A DNA stretch of 64,000 bases from Vibrio campbellii CAIM 519 = NBRC 15631 = ATCC 25920 (GCF_002163755.1 NZ_CP015863.1:1240001-1304000); one strand, 5' to 3'; positions 25,417 to 34,413 are shown, numbered from the stretch's first letter. Notes: generated by a model from the letters alone, not told the origin. Made by a program: numbers and translations.

Positions 25417-28400
25417 ATGGCACGATTCTTTATCGATCGTCCGGTATTTGCATGGGTACTTGCGATTCTGACCATGTTGGCAGGCGTGATGTCCCTGTTC
25501 AACTTGCCGGTTTCTCAATACCCGACGATTTCACCGACTACGATCTCAATCAATGCCCGTTACCCTGGTGCTTCTGCGAAAACCGTAGAAGACTCAGTGA
25601 CTCAGGTTATCGAGCAAAAAATGACGGGGCTGGATTACCTACGTTATTTAAACTCAAGTAGTGATGCGTTTGGTAACGCGACCATTACGCTGACGTTTGA
25701 TAGCGAAGCGGATCCAGATATCGCACAAGTTCAGGTGCAGAACAAACTGCAATTGGCGATGACGTCGCTTCCAATGGAAGTACAAAGCCAAGGTATCATC
25801 GTCAACAAATCCAACAGCGCATTCTTTATGGTGGTGGCGGTTTACTCTGAAGACCCAGACTTCTCAGAAAACGACATCGGTGACTTTGTTGTTACCAATA
25901 TTCAAGATCCGATCAGCCGTGTAACGGGCGTAGGTCAAGTGCAAGCGTTTGGTTCTCAATATGCAATGCGTGTTTGGCTGGACCCATTAAAACTGACTCA
26001 GTTCAACCTAACAGCAATCGACGTCGCGAACGCTATTCGTGAACAAAACGCACAGGTTTCTTCTGGTCAGTTGGGGGGAGCGCCTGCGCAGAAAGGCCAA
26101 TTGCTTAACGCGACCATTTCTTCTGCAAGCCGCTTAACCAGCGTGGCTGAATTCAGAAACATCATTTTGAAATCAGAAGCGAATGGTTCGAACGTTTACC
26201 TGAAAGACGTGGCGCGTGTTGAGCGCGGTGCAGAAAGCTATGATGTCAAAGTTCAGTACAACGGCTTCCCGGCGGCGGGCCTTGGTATCTCGTTGGGTGC
26301 TGGTGCGAACGCGTTAGAAACGGCAGAAGCAGTAAAAGAGCGTCTTGGTCTGCTGAGTACGACTTTCCCAGACGGTTTGAAGATCGCTTACCCGTTTGAG
26401 ACCACGCCATTCGTAGACGCGTCGATCAAAGAAGTAATCAAGACATTGCTTGAAGCTATCGTGTTGGTATTCTTGATAATGTACCTGTTTTTGCAGAACT
26501 TCCGTGCGACGATCATCCCAACGATTGCGGTTCCTGTGGTATTGCTAGGTACGTTCGCGATTCTTTACGCGACTGGCTTTAGTGTTAACACCTTAACCAT
26601 GTTTGCGATGGTTCTGGCAATTGGTTTGCTGGTGGACGATGCGATCGTTGTGGTAGAGAACGTCGAACGCGTAATGCACGAAGACGGTCTTGATCCAAAA
26701 GAAGCGACGAAGAAGTCGATGGGACAGATCACTGGTGCGCTAGCGGGGGTTGGTTTGACGCTGTCTGCGGTATTCGTACCAATGGCGTTTATGTCTGGCT
26801 CAACTGGCGTTATTTACCGTCAGTTCTCTATCACTATCGTAGCGGCGATGGCGCTATCGGTATTGGTGGCAATCATTCTTACTCCGGCACTTTGTGCGAG
26901 CTTGCTAAAAAAGGGCGATGCGGAATTTTCGGATAAGAAAGGCTTCTTTGGCTGGTTCAACCGTAAGTTTGATGCGGCGACGGCGAGTTACGAAGAGAGC
27001 GTAGCGAAAATACTCAAACGCACTGGTCGTATGCTGTTAGTGTTCGTTACAATGAGCGTGGGCGCAGGTTGGTTGTTTATAAACCTACCAACGTCTTTCC
27101 TACCGGATGAAGATCAAGGTACTGTGGTCTCAATGGCAACTTTGCCACCGAACTCGACTCAAGAGCAAACTGAAAAGACCCTAGAAAAAGTCCGTAACTA
27201 CTTCCTAGAAGAAGAGAAAGACAACGTCGCGTCAGTGTTCTCGGTTGCGGGCTTCAGCTTCGCGGGTCAAGGTCAGAACATGGGTATGGCGTTTATCGGT
27301 CTGAAAGATTGGTCAGAACGTGAAGCTCCAGGTTCGGATGCGGCTTCGCTAGCAGGTCGTGCGATGGGTTACTTCTCAACGATTAAAGAAGCAATGGTGC
27401 TTGCGTTTACACCACCCGCGATTCAAGAGTTGGGCAACGTGACCGGCTTTAACTTCTACCTTCAAGACTCTACCGGAAACGGTCATGAAGCGCTTGTAGC
27501 GGCTCAATACCAAATCCTAGGTATGGCAGCACAAAACCCGAAACTGGTGGGCGTGCGTCCAAACGGACAGGCAGATGCACCGATGTACCAAGTTCATATC
27601 GATCACGTGAAATTGCGTGCGCTTGGTGTGAGCATTAACGATGTAAATCAAATCCTAGCTTCGGCATGGGGTGGGGCATATGTTAACGATTACATTGACC
27701 GCGGACGCGTGAAGAGGGTAATGGTGCAGGGTGACGCAGAACACCGTATGCAGCCGAAAGATTTCGACTCATGGTACGTGCGTAACTCACAAGGTGAAAT
27801 GGTGCCATTCTCGGTATTCGCAACGGGTGAGTGGACTTACGGCTCTCCACTATTGCAACGCTTTAACGGTCTACCTGCGATGAACATCCAAGGTGGCGCG
27901 GCTCCTGGCGTCAGCACCGGTGAAGCAATGGCAGAAATCGAAGCTATGGCAGAAAAACTGCCTCCTGGCTTTAAGGTGACCTGGAACGGCATCTCTTATG
28001 AGGAACGTTTGTCTGGTAACCAAGCGCCAATGCTTTACGCTCTATCGATTCTGGTTGTCTTCCTTGTACTAGCGGCACTATACGAGAGCTGGTCAGTACC
28101 ACTTGCGGTCGTGCTTGTAGTGCCTTTAGGTTTATTAGGTGCGGTACTTGCAGTAATGACTCGCGGTATGGATAACGACGTATTCTTCCAAGTTAGTTTG
28201 TTGACCACTGTTGGTCTGGCAACGAAGAACGCGATCCTTATCGTCGAATTTGCGAAGGAATACTACGAGAAAGGCGCGGGCTTGATTGAAGCAACGCTGC
28301 ACGCGGTACGTGTTCGTCTTCGTCCTATCATCATGACCTCGCTTGCGTTTGGTCTGGGTGTAGTGCCGCTAGCGATCAGTGCGGGTGTAGGCTCTGCGGG

Positions 28401-28578
28401 TCAGAACGCGGTAGGTACGGGCGTACTTGGCGGTATGGTAAGTGCGACCTTGCTTGGTATCTTCTTTGTGCCTGTGTTCTTCGTTGTGGTTGAGCGTTTG
28501 TTCGACCGCCGCGCAAGAAAAGAGGCTCAAAAAGAGCAAGTGGAATCTACTTCACAACCAACGGCAAGCCAAGAGTAG
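25417..28578 (+). CDS. RND multidrug efflux transporter, HAE1 family (AcrB-like)
   Basis: 1053-aa inner-membrane proton-drug antiporter. Twelve membrane segments with two large periplasmic loops; starts MARFFIDRPVFAWVLAILTM, the HAE1 hallmark. Proton-relay aspartates are in TM4 (GLLVDDAIVVVENVER), and the family motif GxSGPTxxRQF-like STGVIYRQFS follows. TM10-12 include GLATKNAILIVEFAKE. Adjacent to its adaptor gene and followed by a strong terminator. Substrate range cannot be read from sequence. Confidence 0.95.
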   Translation: MARFFIDRPVFAWVLAILTMLAGVMSLFNLPVSQYPTISPTTISINARYPGASAKTVEDSVTQVIEQKMTGLDYLRYLNSSSDAFGNATITLTFDSEADPDIAQVQVQNKLQLAMTSLPMEVQSQGIIVNKSNSAFFMVVAVYSEDPDFSENDIGDFVVTNIQDPISRVTGVGQVQAFGSQYAMRVWLDPLKLTQFNLTAIDVANAIREQNAQVSSGQLGGAPAQKGQLLNATISSASRLTSVAEFRNIILKSEANGSNVYLKDVARVERGAESYDVKVQYNGFPAAGLGISLGAGANALETAEAVKERLGLLSTTFPDGLKIAYPFETTPFVDASIKEVIKTLLEAIVLVFLIMYLFLQNFRATIIPTIAVPVVLLGTFAILYATGFSVNTLTMFAMVLAIGLLVDDAIVVVENVERVMHEDGLDPKEATKKSMGQITGALAGVGLTLSAVFVPMAFMSGSTGVIYRQFSITIVAAMALSVLVAIILTPALCASLLKKGDAEFSDKKGFFGWFNRKFDAATASYEESVAKILKRTGRMLLVFVTMSVGAGWLFINLPTSFLPDEDQGTVVSMATLPPNSTQEQTEKTLEKVRNYFLEEEKDNVASVFSVAGFSFAGQGQNMGMAFIGLKDWSEREAPGSDAASLAGRAMGYFSTIKEAMVLAFTPPAIQELGNVTGFNFYLQDSTGNGHEALVAAQYQILGMAAQNPKLVGVRPNGQADAPMYQVHIDHVKLRALGVSINDVNQILASAWGGAYVNDYIDRGRVKRVMVQGDAEHRMQPKDFDSWYVRNSQGEMVPFSVFATGEWTYGSPLLQRFNGLPAMNIQGGAAPGVSTGEAMAEIEAMAEKLPPGFKVTWNGISYEERLSGNQAPMLYALSILVVFLVLAALYESWSVPLAVVLVVPLGLLGAVLAVMTRGMDNDVFFQVSLLTTVGLATKNAILIVEFAKEYYEKGAGLIEATLHAVRVRLRPIIMTSLAFGLGVVPLAISAGVGSAGQNAVGTGVLGGMVSATLLGIFFVPVFFVVVERLFDRRARKEAQKEQVESTSQPTASQE

Positions 28579-28625
28579 GACATAGCGCTAAAGACTAAGT
28601 TATACTATTACTAATAAGTACAAGA

Positions 28626-28655
28626 AAAGGGCGCTTCGGCGTCCTTTATTTTTGG
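28626..28655 (+). terminator. Terminator of RND operon
   Basis: Stem AAAGGGCGC / GCGTCCTTT (one G-U pair) around a stable TTCG tetraloop, followed by ATTTTT. Confidence 0.9.
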
Positions 28656-28714
28656 ATTCAATTGGATAGTTTGTGTTTGAGGTGAAATATTTAGCCTAGA
28701 GCGTGTGGCAATTT

Positions 28715-28830
28715 GATTCCTGATCTCGCCTAGGCTCGTCGGAATGACGGGGTGTTGCTTTCTCGGTTATGTTTCTCGTCATTCCCGAAAGCGACGAAGG
28801 ATCGCAGTCGCGAGCCTCTTGTAAACACAG
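28715..28830. repeat. Dispersed Vibrio intergenic repeat, copy 1
   Basis: Imperfect inverted element: GATTCCTGATCTCGCCTAGG...GGAATGACGG on one side, CGTCATTCCCGAAAGCGACG and AAGGATCGCAGTCGCGAGCC on the other. Related copies are at 34061, 34143, 34318 and 45181 in this window. Lies in the 430-bp gap between the RND operon terminator and the AEC gene; the rest of that gap shows nothing recognisable. Confidence 0.7.
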
Positions 28831-29008
28831 TACTATCCAAATGAAAACAAAGCCGAAAGTAGAATAGGCAAGTATGAAAGATCAGAAGATTTCTTCTCTT
28901 GTTTGACGGAAGAGGAATCCGACGAATTCTTCCGTTTGGTGCGTAAAATGACCTTAGCCAATCACCCCTAGATATCTACAGAGGTTGTGTGTTCGCGAGG
29001 CTTTATTG

Positions 29009-29965
29009 TTAAATTAATCCATACGCTTTTAAAATCACAATTCCCAAGGTACAAGTCACGGTCGAAAGCACGGTGGTTAGAGCGATGATGTTCGCCGCCA
29101 AGACAGAATTACCTCCCATTGAACGTGCCATAACGTAGCTCGCTGCCGCAACGGGAGAGGCGTTCATAAAGAAAAGAATGCCAAGCTCAATCCCTCTAAA
29201 GCCGACAAAATACGCGCCTGTGGTAATCGCTATAGGAGCAACTAGTAATTTGTAACTGCTGGCAAACCAAGACGGTCCTTTCTCTTTCTTCATTAAACTT
29301 AAATCGAGTGAACCGCCAGTACACAACAGGGCGAGGGGAAGCGTCATCTTCGACAGATAATTGCCCGCATCAATCGCGACATCAGGGACTGGGATAGACA
29401 GAAGATAGAACACCATGCCAGAAACAATCGAGATGATCAGCGGATTGCGGGTTAAGGTTCTCATCATCAGTTTGGCGGCTTGAGAGCCAGACGTAGCTCC
29501 TTTGGGAGACAAACAAATCACCGCTTGCACGTTATAGATAAAGGTCGTTACTGCGACATAAAGCGCAGCCAGAGCCACACCTTGTGAACCGTAAGCATTC
29601 GCCACATACGCAATACCAATGATGCCCGTATTGGCGCGAAAGCCACCTTGAATCAAAACACCTTGGTCTGGTGAAGATTTGAAGAACAGTTTGACAGAAA
29701 TATAGGTGAAGATGAAAAACGAAATGCTGGCAACAATGCCGTAATTAACAAAGCCACTGGCTGCGGAGAAGTCGTGCTCGGAGACGACGATACTCAAAAA
29801 CAACATCGCAGGCAGCGTGACCTGAAACACCAGTTTAGAACCGACTTCGATAAAGTTGTAGTTGATAAGACCAATGCGTTTGAAGATAACGCCCAACACC
29901 AGCATTAAGCAGATGGGGCCAGTGATCGACAACGAGAATTGCAACTGATGTAAAACAGCATCCAT
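29009..29965 (-). CDS. AEC-family (auxin efflux carrier type) transporter
   Basis: 318-aa polytopic membrane protein with about ten spans and the family's inverted 5+5 layout (QFSLSITGPICLMLVLGVIF at the start; MNASPVAAASYVMARSMGGNSVLAANIIALTT near the end). GFRANTGIIGIAYVANAYG is the conserved crossover motif of the first repeat. The bacterial family exports or exchanges organic acids such as malate; the substrate here is unknown. Monocistronic. Confidence 0.88.
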   Translation of the reverse strand: MDAVLHQLQFSLSITGPICLMLVLGVIFKRIGLINYNFIEVGSKLVFQVTLPAMLFLSIVVSEHDFSAASGFVNYGIVASISFFIFTYISVKLFFKSSPDQGVLIQGGFRANTGIIGIAYVANAYGSQGVALAALYVAVTTFIYNVQAVICLSPKGATSGSQAAKLMMRTLTRNPLIISIVSGMVFYLLSIPVPDVAIDAGNYLSKMTLPLALLCTGGSLDLSLMKKEKGPSWFASSYKLLVAPIAITTGAYFVGFRGIELGILFFMNASPVAAASYVMARSMGGNSVLAANIIALTTVLSTVTCTLGIVILKAYGLI

Positions 29966-30217
29966 GAGTGTATCCGCAGCAAAAAAGTATTCTTTCTAGT
30001 TATTCCCCAATGGAACCATAACTTAACGATGGGAAACAGTAGGATGATGATATTTTCTTCAGTAATTGCGGGGTTCTGGCAAAGATTAGAGGGAACAGGT
30101 TCGACAATTTTGCTCTAAATGGTGCGTTCATTGTGTAAATCGTTTTGCTCCTCACATACGTGTACAGAGTCTTTTATTGCTAAAATTACCACTAGTGATT
30201 TGCGAACGGATAACCTC

Positions 30218-31666
30218 ATGATGGGTAAAGTACTTTGTATCGCTTTGTTTCTTTTGTCTTTTTCATTTTCCACTCCTGCTTTGGAATTGTCGCCGCTAAG
30301 GGCCGAGCCTTATGTCGGGGATTTGGAAGTGTTGAAGGAGAAAAAAGCCGTTCGCATTCTCGTCTCTGCTGATCTCGGTTTTTACTACATCCAAAACGGC
30401 AAGCCGAAAGGCATCATCTCTGAACTCATTCATGAACTTGAACGCCACTTACACAAGAACAACAAGGCGATAAACATTCAGGTAATTCCTGTAGCGAGAA
30501 ATGAGCTCATCCCCAAACTGATCTCAGGATATGGCGACATCATCGTGGCGAACTTAACCGTCACCAATGAGCGTAAAGAGCTGATCGCATTCAGCGCGCC
30601 AGTACGGGAAAACGTTTCGGAAATCATCGTAACTAACGGTAAGCACTCAGACATAAAAACCATTGATGAGCTGAGTGGGTTAGACATCTGGGTAAGAGAG
30701 AGCTCCAGCTATCACAAGAGCCTAAAGAAGGCGAACAACTACTTAAGCATCAAAAAGAAGCCAATCATAAATATCATGCTTCTGGATGAGATAATCCAAG
30801 ACTACGAGATCCTTGAGATGATCAGCGCTGGCGTTATCGATGTCACAGTGCTTGATCAGCATAAAACAGGTATGTGGGGCAATATCTTCCCTGATGTTAT
30901 TTTCCATGATCAATTGACGGTAAGAAACAATGCTCAAATCGCTTGGGGGATGAGAAAAGACTCCCCACAACTTGAGCGAGCGATAAATAAGTTCATCAAG
31001 AAAGTCAGGATCGGCACTCTATTCGGTAATGTGGTCAATGAAAGGTATTTAGAAAATGACAAATGGTTAAAGAAGTTCCTCAATCGAGAGAATGTCACGC
31101 GCGCTAAAGAGCTTTGGGATATCTTCTATCTCTATGCTCAAGAGTATCAGTTCAACCACTTATTGATGATGGCGCAAGGCTTTCAAGAATCAGGTTTGAA
31201 TCAGAATGTTATCTCACACAAAGGTGCCGTTGGCATTATGCAAATATTACCGACCACTGCACGAGACAGAGCGATAAACATCTCTAATATCTACGAAAAA
31301 GAGCCCAATATTCACGCGGGCTTGAAATACATGCACTACCTAAAGAAGTACTTTTTTAACGATGAGGCGATAAGCGAGAACGACATCATTTACTTCTGTT
31401 TGGCGGCCTACAATGCAGGGCCTGGCAACATAAGAAAGATGAGAAGAATCGCGAAAGAAAAAGGGTACGACCCAAATGTATGGTTCGGTAACGTGGAAGT
31501 AGTGACGAGACAATACATAGGGATGGAGCCAATACGCTATGTGACCAACATTAACCGGTACTTCATTGCGTACAAGCTTTTAGAGCGATTAAACAAACGC
31601 CGCAGTGAGCTTGAGCCTTACCTTCATCCACCTTACAAACGCTCCGCAATTAAGCTCTATTATTAG
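30218..31666 (+). CDS. MltF-like membrane-bound lytic transglycosylase
   Basis: 482-aa envelope enzyme. After a signal/anchor (VLCIALFLLSFSFSTPALE) comes an SBP_bac_3 periplasmic-binding domain (~40-270; VRILVSADLGFYYIQNGKPKGI) and an SLT goose-lysozyme-like domain (~290-400) with the catalytic Glu in GFQESGLNQNVISHKGAVGIMQI and AAYNAGPGNIRKM. This order is that of MltF, but it differs in length and carries a C-terminal extension. The frame is open from 30119; ATG 30218 (or 30221) after GGATAACCTC puts the signal peptide at the N-terminus. Cleaves peptidoglycan to 1,6-anhydro products; neighbours give no further hint. Confidence 0.85.
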   Translation: MMGKVLCIALFLLSFSFSTPALELSPLRAEPYVGDLEVLKEKKAVRILVSADLGFYYIQNGKPKGIISELIHELERHLHKNNKAINIQVIPVARNELIPKLISGYGDIIVANLTVTNERKELIAFSAPVRENVSEIIVTNGKHSDIKTIDELSGLDIWVRESSSYHKSLKKANNYLSIKKKPIINIMLLDEIIQDYEILEMISAGVIDVTVLDQHKTGMWGNIFPDVIFHDQLTVRNNAQIAWGMRKDSPQLERAINKFIKKVRIGTLFGNVVNERYLENDKWLKKFLNRENVTRAKELWDIFYLYAQEYQFNHLLMMAQGFQESGLNQNVISHKGAVGIMQILPTTARDRAINISNIYEKEPNIHAGLKYMHYLKKYFFNDEAISENDIIYFCLAAYNAGPGNIRKMRRIAKEKGYDPNVWFGNVEVVTRQYIGMEPIRYVTNINRYFIAYKLLERLNKRRSELEPYLHPPYKRSAIKLYY

Positions 31667-31862
31667 TTCTATGCAACCATGTATCCTACCGATTGATTTG
31701 CTCAATATCTCAGTTTGAGCATACTTTGCTGGTTGTTCGTTGCATATGCTGTTTAACTGAGTGTCTCAAACACATTAACAAGTATTCCATTTGGAATTAG
31801 CCTTAACGGATTAGGCGAGTTTTTTAGGAGCTATCAGTAGGCTCTAACCAAGGTATTCATGG

Positions 31863-31958
31863 ATGAAAAGTAAACAGAACAAAGCGGTATTGTGCGCATT
31901 TGTATCAGGTAGCCTGTTTGGAGCTGCCCTAGTATTGGCTATGCATATTCAAATTTGA
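31863..31958 (+). CDS. 31-aa single-span membrane miniprotein
   Basis: Small frame with AAGG 9 nt before the ATG. The product starts MKSKQNKAV (positive N-terminus) followed by a span LCAFVSGSLFGAALVLAMHI and ends at TGA. The composition is that of a real membrane peptide, but there is no family recognition. It lies in the 539-bp gap upstream of the trpS2 leader. Confidence 0.4.
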   Translation: MKSKQNKAVLCAFVSGSLFGAALVLAMHIQI

Positions 31959-32000
31959 CGCAGTGTTGGCGAACGTGTCAAAACTGAAAAATCAAATTGT

Positions 32001-32036
32001 ACAAGGAGTAGGGTTGTTTTCAGCTCAGCTCCTTGT
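32001..32036 (+). other. Hairpin upstream of Trp leader peptide
   Basis: 8-bp perfect inverted repeat ACAAGGAG / CTCCTTGT enclosing 20 nt. One arm contains a consensus ribosome-binding sequence with no gene behind it. It could be part of the trpS2 leader transcript or the promoter region; function unknown. Confidence 0.35.
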
Positions 32037-32049
32037 TAGGTTAAAAAAT

Positions 32050-32103
32050 ATGAAAACGACATTTACTCCTTCATCAAATTTCTTCTGGTGGCGCTCTAAT
32101 TAG
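32050..32103 (+). CDS. Trp leader peptide of trpS2 (attenuation)
   Basis: 17-codon peptide MKTTFTPSSNFFWWRSN with two consecutive Trp codons (32086-32091) four codons before the stop, 103 bp before a tryptophanyl-tRNA synthetase gene. AGG lies 9 nt before the ATG. The tandem W next to a set of alternative hairpins is the hallmark of trp-type ribosome-mediated attenuation. Confidence 0.88.
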   Translation: MKTTFTPSSNFFWWRSN

Positions 32104-32168
32104 AGCGGCGCTGAATCCTGACATTCTTACGCTGCTGGACGGTAGCTAAGCGTGTCTTGTCTTTTTTA
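32092..32168 (+). promoter_or_regulatory. trp-type transcription attenuator of trpS2
   Basis: Four segments are readable. 1:2 is the palindrome CGCTCTAATTAGAGCG (32092-32107), which overlaps the leader stop. 2:3 pairs AGCGGCG (32104-32110) with CGCTGCT (32130-32136), one G-U. 3:4 pairs ACGCTGCT (32129-32136) with AGC-ta-AGCGT (32144-32153), followed by GTCTTGTCTTTTTT, a terminator. A ribosome stalled at the Trp codons would block segment 1, favour 2:3 and allow readthrough into trpS2 when charged tRNA-Trp is low. Confidence 0.85.
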
Positions 32169-32205
32169 TCTCCAGTAGCGATCTAAATTTATTCGGAGAT
32201 AAGTT

Positions 32206-33228
32206 ATGAACACCACACAAAATACCCAACAACGCGAAATCATTCTTACTGGCGACCGAGCGACAGGCCCATTGCATTTAGGCCATTACGTTGGTTCTCT
32301 GCAACAACGCGTTGCGCTGCAATCTCAACATGACCAAACCATTCTGGTTGCCGACATGCAGGGCTTAACCGATAACGCGCATAACCCTTCTAAGGTTTCT
32401 TCCAATATCTTAAACGTGGTGGCCGATTATCTCGCTGTGGGCATCGACCCGGCTCAGACCACCATCTGTTTGCAATCTCAAGTGCCAGCGCTTGCAGAAC
32501 TGACCATGTACTACAGCAACTTAGTTTCGATCGCGCGATTAGAGCGTAACCCAACCGTAAAAAATGAAATTCAAAACAAGGGCTTCGAACGTTCGATTCC
32601 GACTGGCTTCCTGACTTACCCAATATCGCAAGCGGCCGATATCACCGGCTTTCATGCAACCTTAGTCCCTGTTGGTGATGATCAACTGCCGATGCTAGAA
32701 CAAACCAATGAAATCGTAAGAAAGATAAACCATCTTGGCGGAAAAGAGATTCTGAAAGAGTGTCGTCCGCTGTTGAGTGACGCGCCACGTTTGCCAAGTA
32801 CTGATGGTAAAAACAAGATGTCGAAAAGCATGGGCAACGCCATTAACCTAGGCGCGACAGAGAAAGAAATCTCAGCCGCCGTGAAGTCCATGTACACTGA
32901 TCCAAACCACTTACGCATCGAAGACCCAGGCCAAGTAGAAGGCAACATCGTGTTCACTTATCTTGATGCGTTCCATACCGATAAAGCGTATGTGGAAGAG
33001 TTGAAAGCGCACTACCGACGTGGCGGATTAGGAGACGGCACAACCAAGAAAGTATTAGAAGAGTGTTTACAAGAAATGCTGCGACCAATCCGAGAAAAAC
33101 GTGCGATGTTCTTAGACGACAAAGCGCAGCTGATCGACATACTTAAACAAGGCAGCCAACGCTCACGTGAGAAAACCGAACAAGTCCTGTTTGATGTGAA
33201 AGGCGTATTAGGTTTGAACCTGTTCTGA
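32206..33228 (+). CDS. trpS: Tryptophanyl-tRNA synthetase, second type (TrpS2)
   Basis: 340-aa class I synthetase. HIGH-like motif is GDRATGPLHLGHYVGSL (TGPLHLGHY), KMSKS is in GKNKMSKSMGNAINLG. The sequence lacks the usual MxKPIVFSGxQPSG opening of the housekeeping TrpS of enterics, and in vibrios that enzyme is encoded near dam/rpe, so this is probably an extra, inducible copy; the housekeeping gene is outside the window. GGAG precedes the ATG. Expression is predicted to respond to uncharged tRNA-Trp through the attenuator directly upstream. Indolmycin-type resistance synthetases are a known use for second copies, but that is conjecture here. Confidence 0.92.
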   Translation: MNTTQNTQQREIILTGDRATGPLHLGHYVGSLQQRVALQSQHDQTILVADMQGLTDNAHNPSKVSSNILNVVADYLAVGIDPAQTTICLQSQVPALAELTMYYSNLVSIARLERNPTVKNEIQNKGFERSIPTGFLTYPISQAADITGFHATLVPVGDDQLPMLEQTNEIVRKINHLGGKEILKECRPLLSDAPRLPSTDGKNKMSKSMGNAINLGATEKEISAAVKSMYTDPNHLRIEDPGQVEGNIVFTYLDAFHTDKAYVEELKAHYRRGGLGDGTTKKVLEECLQEMLRPIREKRAMFLDDKAQLIDILKQGSQRSREKTEQVLFDVKGVLGLNLF

Positions 33229-33297
33229 GACGATCATCGAATACCTCCCTCGCTAAACGAATTCAATTTGGGCTACGGTGACAGATTATTGCGTTAT

Positions 33298-33334
33298 AGG
33301 CACAACGTTTTTCATGGCGTTGTGCCTTTTTCTT
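33298..33334 (+). terminator. Terminator of trpS2
   Basis: 10-bp stem AGGCACAACG / CGTTGTGCCT with a 10-nt loop, followed by TTTTTC. Confidence 0.92.
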
Positions 33335-33357
33335 ATCTCATTTTTTGTTGAATTCCA

Positions 33358-33375
33358 TTGATAATAATTCTCATT
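33358..33375. promoter_or_regulatory. Fur box upstream of 33423 gene
   Basis: TTGATAATAATTCTCATT, a common form of the Fur site in gammaproteobacteria, about 48 bp before the ATG of the next gene. It predicts iron-repressed expression. Confidence 0.65.
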
Positions 33376-33422
33376 CCATTATTTTAATGGTCTCAAATAC
33401 ACATATTATTGCGGAGACCGAC

Positions 33423-33977
33423 ATGGAACACACGGATATTACTCAACTGCTTATTCCAAAAAGTGATTGGGCGGCGCCTGATCTCTTTCTCTATGAAGGT
33501 GAAGATAAACTTCGTCTGAGTTTAGAGGGGGCGATTCAATTTAGTGGATTAAATAGCATTGGTGGTGTGGTACTGGGCTTTAGAATGATCCAGTATTCAG
33601 TGCAATTAGCGGCGGGTGATCAGTCTTTGCAACGTGATGGCATCAGTGTGTATACCGCTTTTCCGGGGCGTGGTGCACAAGATGCATTTGAGTACACGTG
33701 TCGTGCGTTACGTGATAAGCGTTACTGCTGTGATACGACGTTGCATCACCCAGCAGCGCAGACAGGGCAACGTGGTCAGTTCTTGTTTACGATTCGTTTG
33801 AATGAACAGTCTATGGTGATGACACCAGCAAATGGTTTACCAAGGAAAAGCTATTTTGAAGCAGATCGTCACTCGCAAGATAGCCGAGAAGCGGCACTAA
33901 AATGGCGCGATGAGAAGATTAATTTTGCGAACACGCTTCTAAGTTTGCCTCCAGAAGAGTGCTTGCGCGTGCTGTAA
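33423..33977 (+). CDS. Conserved hypothetical protein, probably Fur-regulated
   Basis: 184-aa soluble protein of no family I recognise. It begins MEHTDITQLLIPKSDW; the middle is beta-rich (IQFSGLNSIGGVVLGFRMIQYSVQL) and the C-terminus helical, with two Cys pairs (YTCRALRDKRYCCD). No signal peptide. The ATG at 33423 has GGAG 6 nt upstream; 26 open codons before it contain the Fur box and are rejected. The Fur site suggests a role in iron or heme use, which is inference only. Confidence 0.72.
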   Translation: MEHTDITQLLIPKSDWAAPDLFLYEGEDKLRLSLEGAIQFSGLNSIGGVVLGFRMIQYSVQLAAGDQSLQRDGISVYTAFPGRGAQDAFEYTCRALRDKRYCCDTTLHHPAAQTGQRGQFLFTIRLNEQSMVMTPANGLPRKSYFEADRHSQDSREAALKWRDEKINFANTLLSLPPEECLRVL

Positions 33978-34009
33978 CTCTTGAGTTGTACCAACAGAAT
34001 GAGTTACAA

Positions 34010-34038
34010 AAGGTCGCTTTAAGTAAGCGACCTTCTTG
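34010..34038 (+). terminator. Terminator after 33423 gene
   Basis: Perfect 10-bp stem AAGGTCGCTT / AAGCGACCTT with loop taagt, then CTTGT; U tract weak. Confidence 0.7.
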
Positions 34039-34060
34039 TATCAAGTATTCGCGGAAACTA

Positions 34061-34094
34061 GATTCCTAGTCGCGCTTAGGCTTGCTGGAATGAC
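34061..34094. repeat. Dispersed repeat, copy 2a
   Basis: 34-bp GATTCCTAGTCGCGCTTAGG + CTTGCTGGAATGAC, identical to the copy at 34318 and related to 28715. Confidence 0.8.
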
Positions 34095-34142
34095 CCGGTT
34101 GAGGTTTTGGAGTTGGTTTATAGGGACTCAACTCACACTGAG

Positions 34143-34265
34143 ACTCCTAATAGTGTCATTCCCTAGAGCGAAGAATGAGCGAGTAGGGAATCTCATTTCA
34201 CACTCATGAACTAAATGTCGTCATTCTGAAAAACGAGGAACGAGAGTAATTCAGAATCTACCCAC
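34143..34265. repeat. Dispersed repeat, opposite-orientation partner
   Basis: Contains GTCATTCCCTAGAGCGAAGA...AGTAGGGAATCTC and a diverged GTCATTCTGAAAAACGAGGA...AATTCAGAATCTAC. Both are inverted relative to the flanking GGAATGAC copies, so the 34061-34390 block can fold into large stem-loops. Confidence 0.65.
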
Positions 34266-34317
34266 CAAGTGCTGTTGAATTCGGATGTTCTCTCAAAGTT
34301 CCTGCTCGCTATACCCA

Positions 34318-34386
34318 GATTCCTAGTCGCGCTTAGGCTTGCTGGAATGACCTAGTTTAAGTTTTGAGCGAGTAGGGAATCTCATC
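34318..34386. repeat. Dispersed repeat, copy 2b
   Basis: Second exact copy of the 34-bp unit (34318-34351), followed by GAGCGAGTAGGGAATCTCAT, which also occurs at ~34179. It sits just beyond the 3' end of the LifO-like gene. Confidence 0.75.
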
Positions 34387-34413
34387 GTTATATTTGCTCA
34401 GAAAAACCAGCCT

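Noticed and set aside
33423..33977. Heme-utilisation protein HutX/HutZ
   Set aside because: The Fur box suggested it, but no HutX/HutZ motif is visible and no heme transport gene adjoins.
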